From CAYNKA01 sp964397655 (lineage in GTDB: Bacteria > Spirochaetota > Spirochaetia > DTKZ01): a stretch of 64,000 nucleotides of DNA. Every line of letters starts with the position of its first letter. The first letter of the stretch is position 1. Under the pieces are notes generated by a model, which worked only from the letters and a program-made list of their open reading frames with translations, did no database searches and had not been told where the DNA came from. Shown piece by piece: positions 40,801 through 49,025 of the stretch. The position numbers and the translations under genes were made by a program. The stretch lies in contig CAYNKA010000003.1 of the NCBI GenBank assembly GCA_964397655.1, positions 345,513-409,512 of the forward strand. Direction: 5' to 3'.

Positions 40801-43800
40801 TTGCTCGCCGTCGTTCCGGCGGTGATGGGCCCGGTCACGGTGAGGCCGCCGGCCGAGTCGTAGAGCGTGAAGGCTCCGCCGCGGGTGACGCTGCCCACGG
40901 TGCCTATGGTGTTCCCGACGTTGCCGAGATTCAAGGTCCCGGCCGCGGCGGCCTGGACTGCCGTGACCGTGCCCACGTTCATGGAGGCGTTCTGGCTGAC
41001 CGCGCCGGTGATGTCCGCCGGAGCGGTCTGGCCGATCGCCAGCGTTCCGTTCGGCGCCGTGACCGTGCAGAGGCCGACCGTGGTCGCGTTCCTGATCACG
41101 ACCGCCGTGGCCGAGGCGCTCGTGGTGGATAGGGTGCCGGTGCTCAAGGCGACGGCCCCGTCGCCTCCGTCGATGAGGATCGTGCCCGACCCCGCTCCGA
41201 TCGTTATCCCGGCGGCGAGGGAGACCGAGGTCCCCGCGTTGTTCGTCCCGTTCACCGTTATGGCGCCCGAGGTCGTCGTGAGCCCCGCGTTCACCGTGAC
41301 GGCCGCGGTCCCGTTCGCGGTCAAGGTCACGTTCCCCGAGCCGTTTGCGGTCACGGCGTTGGAGATCGTGATGCCGCCCGTCGAAGAGACGACGGATACG
41401 GCGTAGTTTCCGACGGTTGTCGAGATCGTTCCGCCCGTCGTGACCGCTCCGCCGGCCGTGATGTCGATGAGGCCGCCCGAGGAGGTGACGCTTCCGCCCG
41501 TTCCCAGGGCGATTCCCGTGGCCTCGTTTATGTAGACAGCTCCAGCCGCGGTCAGCCTCAGGGTTCCCACGTTCGTGTCGAGGCAGGCCGTCCCGGTGCC
41601 GGTCCCGACGCCGCCCGCTGTATTTATGACGAGGACGCTCGTCGAGTTCGTCGCCCCGATCCGCGAGGGGTCCGCCGCCTCGACGATGCTTCCCGCGGTC
41701 GTGGTGAGGTTTATCTGGGCATTGCCCGTGGACTCGACCACATCCAGCGTCATGGTACCCGCGGACTGCAGGGTGATCGCCCCGTTCCCGGTCTGAATCA
41801 GCGAATCCGAGTCCATCGTGAGTACATTCGTCGCCGTGAGACCGATCGTCCCCGCGCCGGTCGTTACGATATTGCCGTAGACCAGCATCGCGTTCGCGCC
41901 GGTCGTGTCGATCGTGATGTTTCCGGTACCGGACTGGATCGTGACGCCGTTCGCGAGAGTGAAGCCCGCACCGGAGTTGATGTCCACGACGCCGGTCCCG
42001 GCGGCCGAAACTCCGCCGTTAAGGACGATATTGCCGCTCGTGGAGGTGACGGTGAGCGCGGAGTTCCCCGTGGTCGCGAGGGAGGTGTCGACGGTGATCG
42101 CCGCCGCCGTGCCGCCGAGAATGGCGAGCGGGTCCGTGAAGGTCGCGGAGGTGACGTTGACGGCGCCGGAATTTGCTCGACCGATCGTGATCGACGAGAA
42201 GCCGTCCACGAGGTAGCCGATCTCGGTCGCGTCGAGATTGAACGTGCCGGTCGAGCCGTTTCCGATCCCGACGGTCGTGGCGGCCGAGGAAGGCTGGAGC
42301 GTCAGGGCGCCCCCCGTGCTCGACACATTCCCCCCGAGGCTGATGACGTTCGAGGTCAGGGTGATGAAACCCGATCCCGAAGAAACCGTTACGCCGGCGT
42401 TCGTCGTGAGGGTCGCGCCGGTCGCGGTGATCGAAACGGTCCCGGCTCCGTTCGCGGACACGTTCTCGGACACCGTGACGTTCCCGCCCGCGGTGAAACC
42501 GATGTTTCCGTTCGAGGCCGTGGAAATGCCCGTGAGGTTCGTGCCGGGCCCGCCCGTGAAGCCGATCGTCACGGCGTCCGTTTCGGTGACGGAGACGGTC
42601 CCCCCGGCCGCGATCTCGATCGCGTCCACCGTGGTCGTCACGGTGACCGCTGAGCCCGAGCTTATCCTGAGATTGACGGCGGCGATCGTCCCCGAGGACA
42701 GGGCGCCCGACGTTCCGGTGACGATCGCGAGGCTGTAGGCCCCTCCCGTGACCGTGCCCAGGTTGACGTTCGCCCCTGCCGCGGAGAGGTAGGTCGTGTC
42801 GACGAGGGAGTCGCTTCCGAGGGATATGTTCCCGAGGTCGATCCGCTGCCCCGTCGTCCGGATCGTCCCCGCGACGCTCTTCGTGCCGCTCACCGCGGTC
42901 GTGTCGAGGCCGCCCGCGAAGGTGAGGACGTCTGCCGAACCGTCGCCGAGCGTGAGGTTTCCCGTATTGGCGCCGAAGGTGACGTCGTTCGTCACGCTCG
43001 TCGCAGCGCCCCTGAAGCGGACCCCGAAATTCGAGGCGGCCGCGTTCAGCGCCGTAGAGGTGAGGTTGTCCTGGAAATCGATCGTTCCGGTGGTCGCGGA
43101 GAGCGTCACCGTCGCGGCGCTCACCGTGCTCGCGAAGGTCGTCCCTCCCGAGTTCGTCACCGTCACCGTGCCTATGTTCGTACCCACGGCCGCGTTGAAG
43201 GTGACGGCGCCCGTCGTGTTCACCGCCAGGTTTCCCGAAGCGGCCGCGCCGCTGACCGCCGCGTTGGTCGAGAACGTAAACGGCGTCGCCGCGGTCCCGT
43301 CACCCAGGGTCAGCGTCGCCCCGCTCGCGATCGACACCGCCCCGTCGACCGTAACCAGGCCCGTCGAGTTTCCGCCGATCGTCGAACTCGAGGCGACCGA
43401 TATGCCCGTACCGGCGTCCCCGAGGGTCATCGTAGCCGCGCCGCCCGCCCTCACCGTCCCCCCGACGGAGATCGGATTCGCGGGCGCCGTCGCCGTCATT
43501 CCCGCCGTGAAAGTGAGCGTGTCGCCCCCGTTCCCCAGGGTCAGCGTTCCCGTGTTCGCGAAGGTCGTCGCCGTCCCGCCCGAGACGGTCGTGGTCCCGC
43601 CGTTCAGGGCCACATCGTAAGCTCCCGCGTTCGGCGTCAGCGTCCCGACGAACAAGTTCCCGTTCACCGTGAAACTCCCGCCCGATTTCGTGATCGTCAT
43701 CACCCCCAGCGGGTTCAGCGCGGTCCCCACATTGGCCGCCGCCGCGAACGTGATCGTCCCCGTCGTCACGTTGAACACGAGCGACTCGTCCGAGCCGCCG

Positions 43801-46800
43801 GACACCGGCGTTACCAGTCCATTGAACGTCACGGGTGTGGCAGCCGCGACCGCGTTCCCCAGGGTCAGCGTCGCGCCGTCCGCCGTGTAGGTCAGAGCCC
43901 CGAAGGTGATCAGCCCCGTCCCAGGCCGGATGTACGCGGTCCCCGCGATCTGCGTCTCCGTCGTGTTGAAGTTGACCGCGCTGTTCGTCGTGTACACGTA
44001 TCCCTGCACGATCTTCGTCCCCGCGGTCGCGATGATCCCGTTCGTGAAGGTGAAGCTGTCCGTCGCCGCGTCGCCCAGGGTCAGCGTCCCCGTGTTCGAG
44101 AAGGTCGTCGGCGCCGCGCCGCTCACCAGGTTCGAGGCCCCGGTCATCGACACGTTGTAGCCCTGCGCGGCCGTGTTCAGCGTCGTCGCCGTCAGGTCCC
44201 CGCCGAAGGCTATCGTTTGGGAATTCCTCGTGTCAGTCAGCGTCACCGTCGTCGCGCTCACGGCTCCTGAGAACGTCACGCCGCTCGACTGGGTCACCGT
44301 CACCGTTCCCATCGTCCCGCCGACCGACGCGATCGTCACAAGAGGAAGTGCGGCGTTGTCCGGAACGTTGATCGTCAGGTTCGACGTCGCCGCGCTCCCG
44401 TTAATAGCCCCCGCAGTTATCGACTGCACCGAGGTCCCGTCCCCGAGCGTCAGCGTTGAGGCCGCGGCGATCGTCGTCGTGCCCCCGCTCGCCAGGGTCA
44501 CCAGCCCCGTGGAGTTCCCCCCGATCGTCGAGGTACCCGTCACCGACACCGGCGTCCCCGCGTCTCCGATCGTCATCGCCGCGCTTCCGCCGGTCCGGAC
44601 GGTCCCGTACACGTTCACCTGGCTCGGCGCCGTCGCGGTGAGCCCCGCGGTGAAGGTAAGCGTATCCCCGTTGTCGCCCAGCGTCAGAGTTCCGGTGTTG
44701 TCGAAAGACACCGCGGTCGTAGAAATCGTCGTAGTCCCGCCCGCGAGCGATACATTATAGTTCTGTCCGTACGTAGTGATCCCCGTGGCCCCGAGGTTCC
44801 CTTGGAAGCTCATCGTTCCCGTGGAATCGACGTTATTGTCATGTAGGGTGAGAAGACCAAGCCCCGTAGCCGCTCCGGTCACCGTAGTAGCTCCGTTCCG
44901 CGAAACGAGCGTAAGCGAGTTCGTCGCGCCCGTGACGCTCGCGATGTTTATGGCAGCCCCTGCGGCCGAGCTTCCCGCGTAGGAACTGTCGATCACGGTC
45001 GCGGCGGTGAGCGTAACCGCGCCGAGGTCGATCTGTTGACCCTCGGTGTAGACCGTGCCGCCGATGCTCGTGCCTCCCGTAACCGCGGTCGTATCCAGGC
45101 CTCCCGTAAACCTGAGGATGTCGCCCCCGTTTCCCAGGGTCACACCCGAGGTGTTTATGAACGTCGTGTCCCCGGTTATCGTCGTGTTGCCGTTGAAGAC
45201 CGCCGAGTAGCCGCGAGACTGGGTGACGATCGAACCCGCGGTGAGGCTTCCGTTGAAGGTGACGGTCCCCGTGGACCCCGCGTTGTTGTCGTGCAGGGTG
45301 AGGACGCCGATCGTCGCGGCATTGCCGCCGACCGTGACCGTCCCTGCGCGCGACACGAAGGAAAGATTCTGTCCCGTGGCGGTGATGGCTCCCGTCTGGA
45401 TCGCCGACCCGTTCGAGGTGATCGTGACCGCTCCGGTCGAAAGCGTGAGCGCTCCCAGATTGATCCCGTCGTACCCCGTGAACGATACGCCCGCTAAATG
45501 AGTCGTCACGATGGAAGTCGCCGTGTTACCGTTCCCCAGCGTCACCGTCCCGTCGAATCTGAGGCTCTGCGAGCCACCCGTCGCCTGGATCCCCGAGTTC
45601 CCGTCGAAGGTTCCCTGGAAGCGCACCAGCCCCGTCACCCCGTTCGCCACCGTGAGCGCCGCCCCCGTCCCGCTCCCCAGGTTCGTCACATTCCCCGCCA
45701 CCGTCGTCGTTCCCACCCCGATCCCGGCCGCCAGCGTCAGGTTGTAGGCGTCAGCTCCATCCAGCGACGCGATGTTGATGTTTCCGCCACCGGAGTTCAA
45801 CGTTACCGCGCCGTACAGCGTCACCGCGTCGCCGAAGGTCATGATGTCCCCGGAACCGCTCGTCGTAACGTTCCCGTACAGTCGCGTCCCGCCTCCCGCG
45901 TTCGTCGTCAGGCTCGCCAAGGCAGTACCCCCGACCGTGTTCCCGAAGATCGTCACCCCCGTCGTGTTCACCGTGAGGCCCTGGCCTCCAGCCGTATTCC
46001 CCGCCACCGCTCCGGAGAAGGTGATGTCGCTGCCCCCCGTGCTCGCGAGCGTCGTCGTTGTGTAGAGCGTCACCGCACCCGTGTAGGTCTGCAGCCCGCT
46101 CGTCGTGATCGTATTCGTGTAGATCGAGGTCGCGACCGAGACCGTCAGTTCCGTGAGCCCCGTCACGGTGTCCGTCGTCGCATCGCCGAACACCGCGTTC
46201 CCCGTCACGTGAAGATAGTAACTTCCTCCCCCGCTCACCGTCCCCGTGAAGGTCACCGTGGTCGCCGTGAGGCTCGTATCTCCGGTCAGCGTCACCGCAT
46301 CGCCGTAAGCCTGCGTGGTCGTCGTGGACACGGAACCGGTGAGGTTCGTGGAACCGCCCCCGTCGACCATGAGGCTCCCGAGGCCGCTCAGGTTCGCCCC
46401 GTCGATCGTCGTCAACGCCGACGAGGTGAGGGTAAGGGCGTTGCCGGCTCCCGTGACCGAGGCGAGGGTGATGGACCCGCTGCCGCTCGAAAACACGGTC
46501 GTGCCGCCCAGAGTGGTCGTCGTGACGCCGAAATTGATCGGAGAATCCGTCGTCGAGACGGTCCCTGTCACGGTCTTCGCGGCGTTGGTCTTCGTCACGC
46601 CGTTCGTAAAGGTGAAGCCGTTCGAGATCGTGAGGGTGCCGCCGTTCAGGAAATTCACGGCGGCGCTCACCGTTCCCGTCGCGCCGAGGACGACGTTGTA
46701 GCTACCGATCCCCGAGTTCACGTTGAAGGTCCCCGCGTAGAGGCCTCCGTTAAAGGAAAAGTTCCCCGTTCCCGCGATCCCGGCGCCGAGCGTCACGATG

Positions 46801-48821
46801 CCGAGGAGGTTGCCCGCGGAACCGACCGATCCCGTGAACGTCACGCTCGCCGCGTTCGCGACCGCAAGGTCGAGCCCGGTCCCGCTCACCGCCCCACCTA
46901 CGGAGATCGTCCCGGAAGAGCCCGAGTTCAAGGTGAGGCCGCCGGTCCCGATCGTCAAATTACTCAAGGAGATGTTCTGCCCGGCACCTCCCCCCGTCGC
47001 TACCGTACCCGCGAGGGTGTTCGTCCCGGCGGTCGTCGCGGTCAGACCGCCCGTGAAGGTGTAGGTGGCTCCCGTGGCGAGCGTGAGGCCTCCCGTGTTG
47101 CCGAAGGTCGTCACGCCCGTGTCGCTGATGGAGCAGCCCGCCGCGAAGGAAACCGAGTAGCCGTTCGCCGCGTTCGTGAAGGAAGACGCCGACAGGGTGT
47201 TGGACGTAAAGGTCAGGCTCCCGCCCGACTTGGTGACGGAGATCGCGTTGAAGGCTGACGCGCCCGGGTTTACTGACTGCGTTCCACCGCCGGTGAAGGT
47301 GACAGTTCCCGACCCCGCAGTGAACGCGCTCGAGTTGGTCCAGTTCCCGCTCACCGTTATGTTGAGGTCCGAGCAGCTGAAGGTCCCGCTCGATATCGTG
47401 AGGCTGCCGTCCAGCGTCAGCCCGCTCGTGAGGAGGCTCACGTTGTTCGAGACGACGAGGTTCCCCAAGGTCGCGGACGCGTTGAGCGTGGTCGCGGCCC
47501 CGCTCATCGTGAGCGTGTTGTCCGTCGCCGTCCCGTTGAAGGTTCCGGTGATCTGTACGTTCCCCGAGGCCCCGATCGTGTTCGAGCCAGCGTTCGTGAA
47601 GGTTCCCGTTGAGGTGAAGGCCGCGCAGGTGATCGCCCCGTCGCTCGTGAGCGTCCCGGAGTTCGTGATCGAGCCGGTGACGCCCAGCGTGTACGTCCCA
47701 ACCTCGAGCGTGCCGCCCGTGATGTTGAGCGCCCCTCCCACCGAAACGTTCGAATTCAGCGTTTTCGTCCCGTTCGACACCGTGAGGTTGTTGAATACGG
47801 GCGAATTGGATATCGCCCCAGCCGCCGCAGTGTTCAGGTTAACCGTCCCGCCGTTCGCGGAGAACGTGCCGGTCACCGCGACATTCCCCCCGATGTACGT
47901 GGTCCCGCTCGAGGCCGTGAACGCGGTACCCGAGGTCACGGCCCCCGTCACCGTCAGGGTCCCGGAACCCCCGGTGAAGGTCGCGACCGATATGCTCCCG
48001 GCCCCGAACGCCGCTCCTCCGGCAGTCACCGTTCCCGACCCGCTCACCGCCCCGGTAACCGCCGTCGCATTCGCGCCGGTCTGCCCCGATGCGTCGAAGG
48101 TCCCGTTCACCGCGAGCGAAGACGCCGAAACTCCGTGGTTTCCCGTCGTGAGCGTACCGCTCGACACGGTAACCGCTCCGGCGGCCAAGGCGTCCTGGAG
48201 CTGCACGTCCGTCCCGGCCCCGGTCACCGTGACCGTTCCGAGGTCCTGGGTGTTGGAGGTGACCATCTGGGCGGCTCCTCCGTTGAAAGTCAGGGTGCCG
48301 CCCGCCGTATAGCTCGTCACAGTCCAGTTCCCGCCCACCGAGGTCGTTCCGCTCGTCTTCGAATATGTGGTCACCCCCATGTTGCCGGTGACCGATACCG
48401 TCCCGCTGTTGCCGTTCAAGGTTCCGGCACCGGTCGCATCTCCGTTCACGGTAAGCGTGTTGGCTCCGACGCTCAGCGAGCCGCCGGCAATCGATAATGA
48501 AGCGGTTGTAAGATTCGCCCCAAGCGTGACGGCCCCGTTGCTCACCGTTACCGTCGCGATGCTGTTCGTCGTTATAGTATTCACGGTGACGGTATTGCTG
48601 AGATTGAAAGTCGCGGTATCCGTCGTACCTAATTCCCCCGGATAGGTCTGAGCACCGACGCCGGAATCCTTCGTCCAGTTGGCACCGGAATTCCAAGCAA
48701 GAGAACCGTCACCGCCGCTCCAATGGAAATCGTCGCTCCACCCCGCCTGGGCGAAACTCAAAGCGAGAAAGGCCGCCAGCAAAAAAATCCTGCTTTTCCC
48801 GATGACTGCTGCTCTTCCCAT
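31884..48821 (-). CDS. Giant secreted repeat protein (adhesin-like) with FlgD-like C-terminal domain
   Basis: One uninterrupted frame of 5,645 codons. Residues 1-30 are a signal peptide (RIFLLAAFLALSFAQA). Residues about 31-4490 consist of degenerate Gly/Thr/Val/Asn/Ser-rich strands such as GNVSFGNAATIGGAYDLTVT and GTLTLGDGG, the look of a long beta-helix as in filamentous haemagglutinin or autotransporter passengers. Residues about 4490-5550 are non-repetitive with Ig-like parts (NVVRLTFNKAIENSN; MYVKFTEPVFGSKDKS). The last 90 residues, ending GIYFVRVVGPDIDEIRK, resemble a FlgD-type Ig or sorting domain. AAGGA lies six nucleotides before ATG 48821. Adhesion or sheath formation is inference. 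No dedicated secretion partner is adjacent. Confidence 0.88.
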   Translation of the reverse strand: MGRAAVIGKSRIFLLAAFLALSFAQAGWSDDFHWSGGDGSLAWNSGANWTKDSGVGAQTYPGELGTTDTATFNLSNTVTVNTITTNSIATVTVSNGAVTLGANLTTASLSIAGGSLSVGANTLTVNGDATGAGTLNGNSGTVSVTGNMGVTTYSKTSGTTSVGGNWTVTSYTAGGTLTFNGGAAQMVTSNTQDLGTVTVTGAGTDVQLQDALAAGAVTVSSGTLTTGNHGVSASSLAVNGTFDASGQTGANATAVTGAVSGSGTVTAGGAAFGAGSISVATFTGGSGTLTVTGAVTSGTAFTASSGTTYIGGNVAVTGTFSANGGTVNLNTAAAGAISNSPVFNNLTVSNGTKTLNSNVSVGGALNITGGTLEVGTYTLGVTGSITNSGTLTSDGAITCAAFTSTGTFTNAGSNTIGASGNVQITGTFNGTATDNTLTMSGAATTLNASATLGNLVVSNNVSLLTSGLTLDGSLTISSGTFSCSDLNITVSGNWTNSSAFTAGSGTVTFTGGGTQSVNPGASAFNAISVTKSGGSLTFTSNTLSASSFTNAANGYSVSFAAGCSISDTGVTTFGNTGGLTLATGATYTFTGGLTATTAGTNTLAGTVATGGGAGQNISLSNLTIGTGGLTLNSGSSGTISVGGAVSGTGLDLAVANAASVTFTGSVGSAGNLLGIVTLGAGIAGTGNFSFNGGLYAGTFNVNSGIGSYNVVLGATGTVSAAVNFLNGGTLTISNGFTFTNGVTKTNAAKTVTGTVSTTDSPINFGVTTTTLGGTTVFSSGSGSITLASVTGAGNALTLTSSALTTIDGANLSGLGSLMVDGGGSTNLTGSVSTTTTQAYGDAVTLTGDTSLTATTVTFTGTVSGGGSYYLHVTGNAVFGDATTDTVTGLTELTVSVATSIYTNTITTSGLQTYTGAVTLYTTTTLASTGGSDITFSGAVAGNTAGGQGLTVNTTGVTIFGNTVGGTALASLTTNAGGGTRLYGNVTTSGSGDIMTFGDAVTLYGAVTLNSGGGNINIASLDGADAYNLTLAAGIGVGTTTVAGNVTNLGSGTGAALTVANGVTGLVRFQGTFDGNSGIQATGGSQSLRFDGTVTLGNGNTATSIVTTHLAGVSFTGYDGINLGALTLSTGAVTITSNGSAIQTGAITATGQNLSFVSRAGTVTVGGNAATIGVLTLHDNNAGSTGTVTFNGSLTAGSIVTQSRGYSAVFNGNTTITGDTTFINTSGVTLGNGGDILRFTGGLDTTAVTGGTSIGGTVYTEGQQIDLGAVTLTAATVIDSSYAGSSAAGAAINIASVTGATNSLTLVSRNGATTVTGAATGLGLLTLHDNNVDSTGTMSFQGNLGATGITTYGQNYNVSLAGGTTTISTTAVSFDNTGTLTLGDNGDTLTFTAGLTATAPSQVNVYGTVRTGGSAAMTIGDAGTPVSVTGTSTIGGNSTGLVTLASGGTTTIAAASTLTLGDGTSVQSITAGAINGSAATSNLTINVPDNAALPLVTIASVGGTMGTVTVTQSSGVTFSGAVSATTVTLTDTRNSQTIAFGGDLTATTLNTAAQGYNVSMTGASNLVSGAAPTTFSNTGTLTLGDAATDSFTFTNGIIATAGTKIVQGYVYTTNSAVNFNTTETQIAGTAYIRPGTGLITFGALTYTADGATLTLGNAVAAATPVTFNGLVTPVSGGSDESLVFNVTTGTITFAAAANVGTALNPLGVMTITKSGGSFTVNGNLFVGTLTPNAGAYDVALNGGTTTVSGGTATTFANTGTLTLGNGGDTLTFTAGMTATAPANPISVGGTVRAGGAATMTLGDAGTGISVASSSTIGGNSTGLVTVDGAVSIASGATLTLGDGTAATPFTFSTNAAVSGAAASGNLAVNTTGAVTFNAAVGTNIGTVTVTNSGGTTFASTVSAATVTLSATTGTIDFQDNLTSTALNAAASNFGVRFRGAATSVTNDVTFGANTGNLTLGDGSADVLTFAGGLDTTAVSGTKSVAGTIRTTGQRIDLGNISLGSDSLVDTTYLSAAGANVNLGTVTGGAYSLAIVTGTSGALSSGTIAAVNLRISSGSAVTVTTTVDAIEIAAGGTVSVTETDAVTIGFTGGPGTNLTGISTASNGNIGFTAGGNVTVSENVSANGAGTVSITATGATLTTNAGVTVSSGSGFITLTSNVISLGGNVSSTGGALTLQPSSAATTVGIGNGSTGTFNLDATEIGYLVDGFSSITIGRANSGAVNVTSATFTDPLAILGGTAAAITVDTSLATTGNSALTVTSTSGNIVLNGGVSAAGTGVVDINSGAGFTLANGVTIQSGTGNITIDTTGANAMLVYGNIVTTGAGTIGLTATNVLTMDSDSLIQTGNGAITLQSAGTMTLDVVESTGNAQINLTTTAGSIVEAADPSRIGATNSTSVLVINTAGGVGTGTGTACLDTNVGTLRLTAAGAVYINEATGIALGTGGSVTSSGGLIDITAGGAVTTGGTISTTVGNYAVSVVSSTGGITISNAVTANGSGNVTLTANGTAAVTVNAGLTTTSGAITVNGTNNAGTSVSLAAGITIGAGSGTILIDGGDGAVALSTGTLSTTSASATAVVIRNATTVGLCTVTAPNGTLAIGQTAPADITGAVSQNASMNVGTVTAVQAAAAGTLNLGNVGNTIGTVGSVTRGGAFTLYDSAGGLTVTGPITAGTTASNVTITTLGAAMTVNGNITTNGAATVLSLNGPSLTLASNLATGGGTLILNGTGTGVNQTGGTVVTGGLLLTGAGTFTLTQTGNDADTFAVGATGATVSFTDVDGLVVDTVSTTNGVTATNLTLSAGGTITDNAQPLVVSGTTTLSAMVAGPTYYDITLDTPTNDFGTVVVTNANNVTLVDVNAIVLGNVNTAANLSVTATGGTITDAATTTISVGGLATLDAHNGGTYYDITIGNDDTTNFGSLSLTGNTVTVTEDSDMTITYLYANTNSSLTSSGSIADANGTTIAVTGLATFSAGTTIVLGDFGTDTTNFGSLNLSGTNVTVTEDSATVLTGVNASGFFTLTSAGTITDAAATTIAVTGLATLNAGANLITLGDQAGDTTNFGSLDLTGGAVTITEDSGSLLAAVSAASFTLTSAGNVTQSGAVAVTGLTTLAAGTNSITLNRTDNGFATVAITNAGAVSLNDADGYTLNACTVTGTFDATTNAGDLTVAAAVNASGGTGYINLTPAADLRINGSLATSTGTITLNPTSGNIYFNSAATPTVTSSGAAGTITFSDPVILQATATSVTATGGGIVQFQSTVHSETSGNSSLTVSGGAAGNITFTGAVGNTGTNRLNALSITNANDVTVSSTLYAASVSQTAGSGTTHFGAAVNTNGAGLDLNGNAFTFDVAVTATGTGTATITNSGLLTMAAAADFNLSGAFTQDGAGAVSTAGDVTTTAGNISFAGPVTLTGAVALSTGAGTGNVSFGNAATIGGAYDLTVTAGTGNVSFGAASGAANGRIGGAAGANRIGVLTVVSGAAVTWNGEVFASRIATTGTVGSIVFNQPVNTNAAAAIGLDLTTTGAMTFNNTVTATGDGRVTLSNGGLLTIVDTTSAADTGNVDFSLNGAFLQNGAGAVSIAGDITTTNDGIRFDGAVTLTGNVALDTGAGAGNISFSSTLTGTTAGGQTLTLNAGTGSLGFTGGVGATQLGTVTVSDASGGVTVTSTFSAASLSITNGGAVDLNGTVTTPSGFSSAGTTFDNTGATITTTNNDIVINHTGNVTIAAALSSGSGAVNIDATGAGATVDLSAQINVSTGAVTIDSVGTTTIAPAGDITATGAGTVAFGATLSGALSTAGDVTTNAGNVDFYRAVTLTGAVALSTTAGVGGNITFANAATIDSPGTAYDLTVTAGTGNVSFGAASGAANGRIGGAAGANRIGVLRINSAANVTFNGEVFAARIRQIAGTGTTAFNQAVDTNGAALNDMTGTDYIFQAGFVMTGGSGLDLNGAAVTFNGAVSTASSGTVTVTNTGLLTIAAAADFALGGAFTQDGAGAVSTAGDVTTTAGNISFAGPVTLTGAVALSTGAGTGNVSFGNAATIGGAYDLTVTAGTGNVSFGAASGAANGRIGGAAGANRIGVLTVVSGAAVTWNGEVFASRIATTGTVGSIVFNQPVNTNAAAAIGLDLTTTGAMTFNNTVTATGDGRVTLSNGGLLTIVAAADFNLNGSFQQTGAGAVSTAGDITTTADDISFAGPVTLTGAVALSTGAGIGNVSFANAATIDSPGTPYDLTVTAGTGNVSFGAASGAANGRIGGAAGANRIGVLTVVSGAAVTWNGEVFASRIVTTGTVATIEFFQPVNTSQALAGVGIDLTTTGAMTFHNTVTTAAGGGVTLSNGGLLTVEDVGGAADTAADFNLAGAFTKTGAGAVSIAGDIATNNANISFNAQPVTLTGDVAMNTGAATGNVSFGSTITGTGTGTELLSLAAGTGDVTVSGIIGTSTATALESLTISGNNVVLGGIGSGTGSPGVASAAGTVGVTATGYVELDGTHYVSSHGQTYTATAGGLRLRTTVSGDWDAGAGTISLPGTTLYFDTPGVTVRLVTNLSCGRFLGYRGTANLNGRTLSTTGAFALFGAAYDANDPDWDGNGDTNIADSDDTRFAYYTQTGIAYLPGGGTAAANSVVAFGGPAPAFALSPLDGSTISVDGNFYVNGTSMTGSAAWTLAIPDNSMNHPVFNYTAAATATMWGTSSYAVALNMTVSWCTLSSADGADTDAEGGWVSAASVKAGETNNNVVDGGNNTGWDFLRPELVLVETVKDNVVRLTFNKAIENSNDEINAALAAASMSYTNTGALTTPGGGAGLVFADAFTDALCTTSTNGQGDLTSFYVRTTVVGGTWNTDAVGSGGAAPVEGQAASTDRTGTHKTNLPDLFFRKTAFFDSHKNPARSYGYNTFASYTATVDRAGPVLWKIEYGRAPHSTPASTHFDAHNFFDLYYSERVDVGTDAAMLAGAGSPASNVRAQAAFDAASKWGGDMTASSGTATVAGYFSYTYTGTAAMSRGARDGIDPTNALYRPADYRLRIYLSGWNATGSTADPRWPGWHANVPNPAAATGITVASNSFIRDKAVTPNAVDGTVAPYAGTFVPYTLGGGFYAYWDTDPPCFSTFIPGTSYEIVSRATTTTNLVNRLEFFIQDNSSEDADWNPTTTTVPLAHPDMPGRTVYRTSIGQPDVPRGVRDRTLNYDLDSLNEYEAFYVEQVGVSPLVNTFNQGLISDVNNSLFVPASSGFTGNLPDDPYFTLTLADSGHPWGLTTEMYVSYDATKAYITDLAGNLLPSSTTPIAIIERVPPRIQLTLASVGDTRMYVKFTEPVFGSKDKSAQVSASQFAFVGDAFTITGMDVITRGSSSNSVWDAWFNLNRAITANDAVGATLKVATVNTVFDDSENAMLDTDVHRITDVGLGVVSPLWASDGINSESVGGTSSSLRTFDGTGRLRPLDVILQAQIAASGYTNLPLTLFFDADVDSKYFNVSDDDAMVNFPAIWLPIRIEGLNPLANTGARGVSPYSVSGALRNFLIPETDSEMEAGKKIEFIFRLGNLFCARLTDASTPTSLAPWSFNLDKGKTQRAGVSIFNNVINPENAEKAILTYELSRSGMVSAQVFSLDGSLVYVLHRGNQGKGSYTYTWDGKNMGGRVVARGIYFVRVVGPDIDEIRKVMVVK
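36374..36845 (-). repeat. 472-bp exact direct repeat, copy 1
   Basis: By eye identical, base for base, with 38189-38660 (offset 1,815). It encodes part of the repeat domain of the giant protein, so synonymous sites are unchanged as well. Confidence 0.8.
38189..38660 (-). repeat. 472-bp exact direct repeat, copy 2
   Basis: Second copy of 36374-36845, in the same orientation and reading frame. The offset of 1,815 bp is a multiple of three, so recombination between the copies would remove or add 605 codons in frame. Confidence 0.8.
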
Positions 48822-48888
48822 AGGTTTTCCTTACGCCTCACGTCGGTAACTTTATCGGCTGATCCCGGGCAATTCCCGCTTCGTTTCC

Positions 48889-48918
48889 ATTATACCTCGA
48901 AATCGGACGCAGTTCTAA
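48889..48918 (-). promoter_or_regulatory. Candidate promoter of the giant gene
   Basis: On the minus strand: TTAGAA (48918-48913), 18 nt, perfect TATAAT (48894-48889). Predicted leader about 60 nt to ATG 48821. Confidence 0.5.
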
Positions 48919-48946
48919 GGGGAATCAATCGAGCCTCGGCGAGCCA

Positions 48947-48975
48947 TTGAAAAAAGCGATGAAAAACCGCATATT
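48947..48975 (+). promoter_or_regulatory. Candidate promoter of the coiled-coil gene
   Basis: TTGAAA (48947-48952), 17 nt, CATATT (48970-48975) in an AT-rich stretch; predicted leader about 44 nt to ATG 49026. Confidence 0.4.
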
Positions 48976-49025
48976 TTATAAAGCGACGGTCAATAATCCT
49001 GCGTAATAACGGCGAGGAGAATACT

